Assembly: GCA_947625405.1 (NCBI GenBank)
Contig: CANQOF010000006.1
Span: forward strand, 1 to 64,000
Direction: 5' to 3'
Origin: an uncultured Atopobiaceae bacterium
Lineage (GTDB): Bacteria > Actinomycetota > Coriobacteriia > Coriobacteriales > Atopobiaceae
Length of the DNA: 64,000 nucleotides
Shown one piece after another: positions 22,621 to 29,336 of the stretch; position 1 is the stretch's first letter; the number at the start of each line of letters is the position of its first letter. A model generated the notes under the pieces. The model made no database searches. It was not told the DNA's origin and worked only from the letters and a program-made list of their open reading frames with translations. A program made the translations under genes and the position numbers.

Positions 22621-22752
22621 ATGGCTTTTCTCATCGTTCTTCTCGCCATTCTTATTGCCGTCGGCATTTGTGTACTTCTCGCCATATTCGAGTTCATGCG
22701 CCTGCTGGCGTGCGCCTTGGTGACGTTGGCTCTTCTCGCCCTTATTGGCTAA
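22621..22752 (+). CDS. Small hydrophobic phage protein, 43 aa
   Basis: The ATG is three bases after the terminase stop. Almost the whole sequence is hydrophobic (MAFLIVLLAILIAVGICVLL and LLACALVTLALLALIG), predicting one or two membrane segments. Not recognised. It could be a small membrane effector. Its stop overlaps the 3' end of the convergent membrane-protein gene. Confidence 0.5.
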   Translation: MAFLIVLLAILIAVGICVLLAIFEFMRLLACALVTLALLALIG

Positions 22753-23222
22753 TGCACTGAGAGCTCACGCAGGTGCTCCAGATGGATCCCGATGTGGCCG
22801 ATGCCGAGGATTATGGCGGCGATCACGGTTATTGGCGATTGGTACCAGACACCCAAGAGCACTAGGGCAGCCACCGGAAGGCTCGCAATGGGTATGGGAA
22901 TGGGGCCTAGCGGCTGGTACATTCCGTCGAGCCTTTCTCCACCTTTGAAATACCGGGCCCAGGCGACCTCGTAGAGGAGCATGAGCAGAAATGCGGCTAC
23001 CAGCCAGAGGAACCATGGGAACGAGAAGCCCCGCGGGCACACGAAAACGACGGCAGAAGTGGTGGCAAGCACCTGGCCGACCCGCTCGAACATAAGAAGG
23101 GTCTTGTTCTCGCGCCTGGACAGCTCGTCGTAACCAAGGGGCTGATTCTTCGCCCACCTGATGTTCGGCATGAACAGCATCGCAAGGAAAACGACACCGA
23201 CTATCGAGAACCCGAACTGCAT
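22749..23222 (-). CDS. Integral membrane protein, probable phage moron
   Basis: The protein has 157 aa from ATG 23222, preceded by GGAAGGTGAAG. Four hydrophobic segments are visible: FGFSIVGVVFLAMLFMP; VGQVLATTSAVVFVC; FLWLVAAFLLMLLYEVAW; and two adjoining stretches near the end (SLPVAALVLLGVWY, TVIAAIILGIGHIGIHL). The gene is inserted between terminase and portal on the opposite strand. That is where lysogenic-conversion genes are usually found, so it is likely expressed by the prophage. A role in superinfection exclusion is possible but unproven. No motif identifies the family. Confidence 0.7.
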   Translation of the reverse strand: MQFGFSIVGVVFLAMLFMPNIRWAKNQPLGYDELSRRENKTLLMFERVGQVLATTSAVVFVCPRGFSFPWFLWLVAAFLLMLLYEVAWARYFKGGERLDGMYQPLGPIPIPIASLPVAALVLLGVWYQSPITVIAAIILGIGHIGIHLEHLRELSVH

Positions 23223-23278
23223 CTTCACCTTCCAAACCTTCACCAATGCTCTTCTCGGCATTTTAAGGCACGTGGGTG

Positions 23279-23302
23279 TTTGTGACGCGGGCGGATGCTT
23301 CA
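23279..23302 (+). promoter_or_regulatory. TTTGTGACGCG element before portal
   Basis: TTTGTGACGCGGGCGGATGC lies 36 nt upstream of the portal start. It is the second copy of the late-promoter-like element. It also lies upstream of the divergent membrane-protein gene. Confidence 0.6.
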
Positions 23303-23337
23303 CCTGACCTTATCGGCTGGACTATCGGAGGTGACGC

Positions 23338-24810
23338 ATGGGCGTGAACGGCCTGGATGAGTATTGGGTACCGGAGCATGTGAAGGACTATCTGAGCAAG
23401 CTCGGGTTTATCCTTCCCCTGGATGACATGGAGCCTTGGATTCGTAGCTGGGATGACTGGATGTCGGCGCGCGGGGAGTTTTACGACTACCGAGACAAGG
23501 ACGGTATGGGGCGCGTGTATGCGGTTCACCGTAGGAGCATTCACCCGGCAATGAGGGTCTGCAAGGAATGGGGTTCTCTTCTCCTCAACGAGGAAGTCAA
23601 GGTTGTCTGCGATAACCAGAAGGCCACCGACTGGATCAACATGTTCTTCTCGTCTACCAACTTCATGAACGCGGCGCAGGCCAACGTGGTGCGTGCGTTT
23701 GGCCTTGGCACGGGCGCCTGGGCCCTTTGGCTCGACCTGGACAAGAGGAAGGTCCGCATTCGCCATTACGACGCACGCATGGTTATCCCGCTGTCATGGG
23801 ACGAGGACGGGATCTCGGAATGCGCCTTCGTCACGCGGGCTTTCTACCGTGGGAAGGCCGTGGACCAGCTGCAGATGCACCTGCGCGGCGGCATGGGCTT
23901 CTCGGCGGACCTTTCCCCATCCGCACCTTCCCACGAGAGCGAGGAAGCTCTTCTCGCCCATGAAAGCGAGGAGACGTACAGGATCGTCACCGTCTGCTTC
24001 GACCATGAGGGAAACGAGCTCGCGCCTGCGGGTATCCTCCCGATCTACGATACCGGTTGTCCTTTCCCTACCTTCGGCATCGTGAAGCCGGCCGTCACCA
24101 ATACGCGCGTGGACATGAGCCCCTATGGGCAGAGCGTGTTCGCAGACGCGGTGGATGCCGTCCAGGCGGTGGACCTCACCTTCGACGCTCTTATCAACGA
24201 GATCGACCTCAGCAAGATGAGGGTGTTCTTGTCGGACGTCCTATTCGACCGCGAGTAGGACGGGAACAAGAACGTCACCATCCCGTTCGGCAAGCAGGAC
24301 TGCACCGTGTTCCGCAAGGTCATGAGCACGGAGGACACGATCCAGGAGTTCGCGCCGGCGCTTCGCACGAGCGGGCAAATCGAGGCGTTCCGCGTTGCCC
24401 TGCAGATGCTTGGCGACCTGACCGGCTTCGGCATCAGCTACTTCGACATGGACGAGTCTCGGGGGTATGTGAAGACGGCCACCGAGGTCTCTTCCGACAA
24501 CTCGGCGCTCATGCGCAACATCCGCCGGCACGAGAATAGCCTGGAGGGCTCGATCGTCTCGATAGCGAAAGCAGTCATGCACGCGTCGCGATCCTTCGGC
24601 GAGGGCATCCCTGACGAGGGCGAGGTCCGCGTGCAGTTCGACGACTCCATCATCCAGGACACGGCAGCGGAGAAGGAGCAGGACATGCGCGAGGTGGGCG
24701 TCACCATGGGCGCCTGGGAGTACAGGATGCGCTGGTATGGGGAGGAAGAGTCCATCGCACGCGCCAGGGCGGCAGAGATCGGCACGGGCAAGGGTAAGGG
24801 CAAGGAATGA
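23338..24810 (+). CDS. Portal protein with in-frame amber codon
   Basis: Translation from ATG 23338 gives 306 aa, stopping at TAG 24256-24258 (VLFDRE, stop, DGNKNVTIPF). The same frame then stays open for another 183 codons to TGA 24808-24810. The whole 490-residue frame looks like an SPP1/A118-type portal: RRSIHPAMRVCKEWGSLLLN, CFDHEGNELAPAG, YGQSVFADAVDAVQAVDLTF, SGQIEAFRVALQMLGDLTGF, and a C-terminal tail KGKGKE. The portal forms the DNA channel and cannot work without its C-terminal third. The second half shows no decay apart from the stop. Point nonsense, readthrough or sequencing error are all possible. Confidence 0.8.
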
Positions 24811-24815
24811 GGGAC

Positions 24816-25034
24816 CTACTCGGCCTCGAGCTCGATCCTCTCGTCGTCGCGCACGAGCTCGACCTTGTAGCCGCACGCCTGGGCGATCTGGACGAGGGTG
24901 TCGGTGCGCGGGTAGCTCCCACGGGATATCAGGGCGGAGAGGTACATGCGGGACTTGCCGAGGGCCTGGGAGACGCCCACGACGCCCTGTCCGCTCTTCT
25001 CGCACATGTGCTTGACGGCATCGGTGATCCTCAT
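24816..25034 (-). CDS. Small XRE-type regulator in phage cargo
   Basis: The protein has 72 aa from ATG 25034, with GAGAGGAGCC upstream. AVKHMCEKSGQGVVGVSQAL GKSRMYLSALISRGSYPRTD with LVQIAQACGYKVELV is a Cro/CI helix-turn-helix filling almost the whole protein. It is divergent from the 86-aa gene at 25193. Their shared 160-nt promoter holds three GATTAGCA sites, likely its own operators. It marks the left edge of the cargo block between portal and scaffold. Confidence 0.8.
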   Translation of the reverse strand: MRITDAVKHMCEKSGQGVVGVSQALGKSRMYLSALISRGSYPRTDTLVQIAQACGYKVELVRDDERIELEAE

Positions 25035-25086
25035 GCCCTGGCTCCTCTCGTCCGGTGTACCCGTACAGTCTATCCCAGCTGGAAGG

Positions 25087-25172
25087 GATTAGCAATATGT
25101 AATCTCTGTGGAAAGGTGATTAGCACTTGATAATACTCTGGTCTGGGCTTATCATATTATCAGTTGCTAATC
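25087..25172. promoter_or_regulatory. GATTAGCA operator cluster
   Basis: GATTAGCA occurs at 25087-25094 and 25118-25125, 31 bp or three helical turns apart. It recurs inverted as TGCTAATC at 25165-25172. All lie in the divergent promoter between the XRE gene and the 86-aa gene. Likely binding sites of the XRE protein. Confidence 0.6.
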
Positions 25173-25192
25173 TCTACCGATTGGAGGACACC

Positions 25193-25453
25193 ATGACCAC
25201 CGCGACCGCCACAGCCTTCAAGCTCCCCGACCTGGACACCGTCTACCACTGCGAGGGGCTCGGCACCATGACCCTGGGCCAGATGCTCGACGGCGTCGAC
25301 CCCGACCTGATCCCCTCCGACCAGACCATGTACGAGGACCTGCTGTGGGCCTTCGGCGCCTGGGAGAGCCTGGAGGAGATGAACGCGGCCATGGCCACGA
25401 GGGTGTACGCCACGAGCCTCGACGGCAGGGTGGGCTTCAGGCTGGTCAAGTAG
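25193..25453 (+). CDS. Unknown 86-aa protein paired with the XRE gene
   Basis: The ATG at 25193 is preceded by TTGGAGGACACC. The protein is acidic and soluble (LPDLDTVYHCEGLGTMTLGQ, PSDQTMYEDLLWAFGAWESL). The second half is a helix plus a short strand (TSLDGRVGFRLVK). No family recognised. Divergence from a small XRE regulator with shared operators recalls toxin-antitoxin or lysogenic-conversion pairs, but no toxin motif is seen. It also precedes the palindromic RNA-like segment on the same strand, so it may be co-transcribed with it. Confidence 0.6.
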   Translation: MTTATATAFKLPDLDTVYHCEGLGTMTLGQMLDGVDPDLIPSDQTMYEDLLWAFGAWESLEEMNAAMATRVYATSLDGRVGFRLVK

Positions 25454-26347
25454 CCGGCGCCGCCACAACCGAATACGCGATCACCTGGGGGCGGCCTGCG
25501 GGTCGCCCCTGCTGCGTGACGACCGCGGCCTTTGGCTCTGCCGCCGACGGTGCGCACAGGCCACGCAAGCGCGCAGCCCCACAACGGCAGCGCCATGGGG
25601 CCGGCAGGCCGTGCGGCGCGCGCAGGGAGGGAAGGCCACCCGGGCAGCGGGCGGCCAGAAAACGTTGCAGGTGCTGGCACACAGGGGGCCGTGGGCGTGG
25701 GCGGCTGAGCCCGCAGCGACGAACAGACCGCCGCAAGGCGGGCTGTGAGGCGCCGTGGCGAAGACGCACGCGCCCACGGCCCTCTGTGTGCCAGCGCAGG
25801 CCGGGAGCGTGGACGGCGGCCGTGGCTGAGCGCCGCCCGACGAACAGACCCGCGCCAGCGGGGCTGTGAGGCGGAGCGCGAAGACACGGCCGCCGGCCAC
25901 GCTCCCGGCCGTCCCCGGTTGACTTGCACGCCGCCCGCTGCCCGGGTGGCCTTCCCGACCCGCGCCGCACGGCCTGCCGGCCCCATGGCGCGGACAACCC
26001 TCGATGACTCTGCGCTTGCGTGGCCCGTGCGCATGACCCGGCGGCAGACAAAACACAAACAGCGTCTGCTGTCTGAATTGAGAAGCAGGCTCAGATCTCT
26101 TCAATATGGAATAGAACAGCCATATGCGCCTGCAGTTGCTTGGATGAGTCGAGCACTGTGAGCAGCGCTTTAGATTGGTTGTTATCGCTTTCAACATGTC
26201 AGAGTCGCACAGTCTGAGAAAAACTCACCTGACGGTATAATTGCATACCATGAGAAGGGATAACGGCTGCTTGATGCCGTGTAATGGCACGACAGGCGAA
26301 ATATCTCTTCTCTGAAATGCTGACGACATGCGAGGAGGCTGAGAATT
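25454..26347. other. Long gene-free stretch: palindromic RNA-like element and promoter
   Basis: The long frames on both strands across 25.45-26.05 kb follow from the GC-rich palindrome and have no coding features. Positions 25487-26048 form the structured element annotated separately. After 26050 the base composition drops sharply to AT-rich, marking the cargo junction. A TATAAT at 26236-26241 may be the -10 of the restriction gene. A 21-codon frame from ATG 26250 could be a leader, unsupported. Confidence 0.6.
25487..26048 (+). ncRNA. Candidate large structured RNA with two homologous arms
   Basis: Outer helices: TCTGCCGCCG with CGGCGGCAGA; GGCCACGCAAGCGC with GCGCTTGCGTGGCC; a 31-bp perfect stem between about 25591 and 25990; and a 24-bp perfect stem (25631-25654 with 25931-25954). 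Inside are two side-by-side hairpins, A (25673-25795) and B (25799-25910). Their basal stems are each about 25 bp and unrelated in sequence. Their loops share GGCTGAGC, the 13-mer CGACGAACAGACC and GCGAAGAC. Each loop also has an inner hairpin ACAG-A-N5-GNNA-N5'-G-CTGT, with CCGCC/GGCGG in A and CCCGC/GCGGG in B. Different but complementary stems around fixed loop bases is the pattern of conserved RNA structure. The strand is chosen from the GCAA (GNRA) tetraloop. Size and prophage location recall ornate phage RNAs such as GOLLD and ROOL, but membership is untested. Confidence 0.6.
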
Positions 26348-26938
26348 ATGGGTTCGCCATACGACGGTCATTCTGTGCGCGAATGGGACCGCATAACCCA
26401 ACAGTTGATTGATGAGCACCCATTGGAAGAGGAAGAGATTGTTGAAGTCGTGCTGGAAGCTTGGGAAAGCATTATGCAGACCAAAATCGGCGGCAAGCTT
26501 CAAATCGGGGTTGATGTGCTTCCTAGTCCACAAATCCTGGGCAACTATCTTCACATGCTAACCGCTGCGATTTTTGCAGAAAGATACCCTGGCATTTGGA
26601 GAGGTGAAATCGACAAAAGCGATAAGGACGTGGTCTATATTAATGACGATTACTACTCGTTTGAAATCAAGACCTCATCGCAGAACAGCATCTACGGGAA
26701 CAGGAGCTATGGTCAGCCAAATAGCGACAACAGTTCTGGTAAAGCAAAGTTTGGCTATTACCTAGCTATTAATTTCGAGAAATTCACGCAAACGCATCGC
26801 CATCCTGTAATAAAGCGTATTAAGTTCGGATGGATAGATCACTCTGACTGGCATGCGCAAGCAGCAGCGACTGGCCAAAACTCAACTCTTGATAGGGATG
26901 CATGGAATCATAAGTTGAAGCTTCTTTACGGAAGCTGA
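26348..26938 (+). CDS. ScaI-family type II restriction endonuclease
   Basis: The protein has 196 aa, with GAGGAGG upstream. The central block VLPSPQILGNYLHML, then AERYPGIWRGE, KDVVYINDDYYSFEIKTSSQ and YGNRSYGQ is what I recognise as the RE_ScaI family. The PD-(D/E)xK site is likely Asp in KDVVY with E-I-K in FEIKTSS. GWIDHSDWHAQAAATGQNS near the end is also typical. ScaI cuts AGTACT; the specificity here is inferred from family only. The gene is AT-rich compared with the phage. It is convergent with the methyltransferase gene, sharing a terminator-like hairpin. Confidence 0.85.
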   Translation: MGSPYDGHSVREWDRITQQLIDEHPLEEEEIVEVVLEAWESIMQTKIGGKLQIGVDVLPSPQILGNYLHMLTAAIFAERYPGIWRGEIDKSDKDVVYINDDYYSFEIKTSSQNSIYGNRSYGQPNSDNSSGKAKFGYYLAINFEKFTQTHRHPVIKRIKFGWIDHSDWHAQAAATGQNSTLDRDAWNHKLKLLYGS

Positions 26939-26945
26939 TAGCCTA

Positions 26946-26989
26946 ACTCGGTCGCTTCCTCGCAAAACTATAAAGGTAGCGACCGGAGT
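26946..26989. terminator. Bidirectional terminator-like hairpin between R and M genes
   Basis: ACTCGGTCGCT (26946-26956) pairs with AGCGACCGGAGT (26978-26989), with one bulge. It lies between convergent genes. Confidence 0.55.
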
Positions 26990-26999
26990 GATTAGCCGA

Positions 27000-29189
27000 T
27001 CAGATCTCCCATTTTTCCCTATACATCTCTGACCACCAGCCGTTTCGCTTCTCGGTAATTTCATAGTCTGAGGCTATTTCCTCTACGCTTGAAAGAAGCG
27101 TAGATAGGACAGTTACGCTTTCATCTCGCAGATTGCCATCAAGTAGATAGCGAGTCGGAAGGCAGGAATAAAACTCGGCAATAGCGATGTTCTGCATATC
27201 AGGTACGGTTACTTCCGCCTCTACCCTTTGAAGCCGATCGAGCGTTTCAAGTAATGTGCTCTTCGCTTTGTCCAAGGCACTATTCAACAAGTCAGACATA
27301 CTTTCGAATGCCTCAACCTTGCTATCGGTCTTTTGGGACACGAGCATTATGTCGATACCAATGGAATTCTTATTCGAGGTATGCGCCCCTGTTCTTGTTT
27401 CCGCCTGCACCGGGTAGCACTTAATCAATTTAAAGCCAGATTTGGCAATGCTCTCTAATACCGCAAGCCAGCTATCGAGACTTTTGTCGTGGAATGAGAA
27501 TACAAGGAAGCCTTCATCCTTAACTTTTGCATGGCATTCTGTCAGAACATCAGTCAGACCAGCCTGGTAATACGAGAAGTCTTTTCCTGCGACCGAGTTA
27601 ACGACGATTTCATCCGTTTTTGGCGACAATGGCTCCGTGAAGCCTAGCTCGTCAGCAATGCTGCTCAGATAATTCCAAACATGGAAGAAATCTATGAGCT
27701 CCGAGTACATAACGTTGGCTCCATATGGAGGGTCGGTCAATACGATATCGACCGAACAATCCGGTACGAACGACAGATTCCTCGAGTCACCACACCTTAA
27801 AAGTGGATGGGTGGCATCCATGTCTGAGAACTCTGTAACAGGGGTCGCTTGCACGATGTCCGTACTTGGCATTTTTACTGAGTCATATCTCCCCTTACTG
27901 TTCGCTGCGACCGAGAGATCATATATTCCCTTGTTGAAACGCTTCCCTCGTAAGATTTTCTGGACCGTCTTTACGAAAGTACCGGTACCGAGATGGGCGC
28001 CCCAAACGCAATTCTCCACGGGCATCGATATCGGGACATAGGCATGATTAAAGAAAATATTGCATATCTTATAGGCATTTTGCTGATACCTGCAGAACAT
28101 GTTGTTCATCTCCAACATGCCCGAGAAGGCAAGCTGCAGCCAAAGCTGGATGTTTCTGTCTTCGACTTTGTTTATCGCGTCAAGAAGAAGGCCGAGACAA
28201 AGCAACTGACGCTCATTGAACAGATCACGAAAACGCCTGTACCCGTGATTGAGTATCTGGTTCGTGTTGTATCCGACAGGTATCACCTGGTCAGGCATGG
28301 GAAGACTATTCTCTAGTTCAGCAAAATCGTTAATTGCCTTCTGCCGTAGTTCGATGTCCCTAGAATCAGGCTGTTTATAACCATGGTAGCCACAATGCGG
28401 GCAACAATACTCTATGGCAATTACGTCAGTCTCAAAGGGATACCCCGTCTCCGGCCCATAATCGGTCAAAATACGCGACTCACCACAGTCAGGGCAAGTG
28501 AATCTACCGCTTTTCACGTATGAGCTACGAGGGTTTTCGAGTGACCAACCACATTCGCACTCGAAAGGACCTTCCTTGAATTTGGTTTCGGACAACTTGC
28601 CGCATTTCGGACATGCGACAGTAAAAGTATCCTTTTTATAAGCGATGATGAAGCTTGAGAAGAAGCGGTGCTCGTGGTCACAATTGCATGATTTTGCCTT
28701 CTTAACATGGAATGAGTACATCCCATCGGCGTCCTTGCCGCAGTGTGGGCAAGTAGTCTTGTAGTATGACTTGATTCGGGCGCCTACCGTTTCTTCAAGC
28801 CTCTTGACCTCGCGATTAACAGCTCTCTCGTCTACTGGTTCTACCAGTGCTTTAGTCACAAATAGCGACAATGGCTGCAAGTCATTACCGATGACTTTGC
28901 ATCCGAAGCGTAGCGCCTCAAATATCGTAGTGCCGCCGCCCATAAAAGGATCCAGTACCGTTATGTCCTCGCGTTGAATTGAGGGTCTGTAAAATTGGTC
29001 CAGGATGTCGCCCTCGCCATCCGACATGTAGCCAAGTAGCGCGAGCCTGAAATTCGCCGTGATTCTTCTAGCGAAATACTTGTGAATGAAGAACACCGGT
29101 TTCTTTCGACTGGCCTCTTTTCGTGATGCCTGGTAGAGACGGTCGTATGGCATATCTGCGCAAAACCTATTATCATTCGCAGCGCTCAC
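27000..29189 (-). CDS. DNA amino-methyltransferase with zinc ribbons
   Basis: The protein has 729 aa, taking GTG 29189 as start (AGAAGGGG upstream); TTG 29210 is an alternative. The SAM-binding motif VLDPFMGGGTTIFEALRFG is at about 85-105. The catalytic motif IVLTDPPYGANV is around 470, giving a DPPY-type N4-cytosine or N6-adenine enzyme. Between them sits a large insert with several CxxC pairs (TCPHCGKD, ACPKCGKLSE, CECGW, CPDCGESR, CCPHCGYHG), presumably zinc ribbons for target recognition. The convergent ScaI-like nuclease suggests this enzyme protects its site. It is AT-rich like the nuclease, so the two were probably acquired together. Confidence 0.85.
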   Translation of the reverse strand: MSAANDNRFCADMPYDRLYQASRKEASRKKPVFFIHKYFARRITANFRLALLGYMSDGEGDILDQFYRPSIQREDITVLDPFMGGGTTIFEALRFGCKVIGNDLQPLSLFVTKALVEPVDERAVNREVKRLEETVGARIKSYYKTTCPHCGKDADGMYSFHVKKAKSCNCDHEHRFFSSFIIAYKKDTFTVACPKCGKLSETKFKEGPFECECGWSLENPRSSYVKSGRFTCPDCGESRILTDYGPETGYPFETDVIAIEYCCPHCGYHGYKQPDSRDIELRQKAINDFAELENSLPMPDQVIPVGYNTNQILNHGYRRFRDLFNERQLLCLGLLLDAINKVEDRNIQLWLQLAFSGMLEMNNMFCRYQQNAYKICNIFFNHAYVPISMPVENCVWGAHLGTGTFVKTVQKILRGKRFNKGIYDLSVAANSKGRYDSVKMPSTDIVQATPVTEFSDMDATHPLLRCGDSRNLSFVPDCSVDIVLTDPPYGANVMYSELIDFFHVWNYLSSIADELGFTEPLSPKTDEIVVNSVAGKDFSYYQAGLTDVLTECHAKVKDEGFLVFSFHDKSLDSWLAVLESIAKSGFKLIKCYPVQAETRTGAHTSNKNSIGIDIMLVSQKTDSKVEAFESMSDLLNSALDKAKSTLLETLDRLQRVEAEVTVPDMQNIAIAEFYSCLPTRYLLDGNLRDESVTVLSTLLSSVEEIASDYEITEKRNGWWSEMYREKWEI

Positions 29190-29336
29190 TGCGGTACCCC
29201 TTCTAATCAAATGAACGATCTACGTGTTGGCTACACTCATCAAGAACGTGTGCAGCCGGACACGGAAGATTCATCCTACCAGCCACCATAACGCTTCGGA
29301 GAATCGCACCGATGATTTGCGGTCCTTATCGATAAA

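Noticed and set aside
25243-26161. Overlapping Arg/Pro-rich frames on both strands in the palindrome
   Set aside because: Open only because of extreme GC content and symmetry; no ribosome sites or domains. The base-pairing pattern explains the sequence better.
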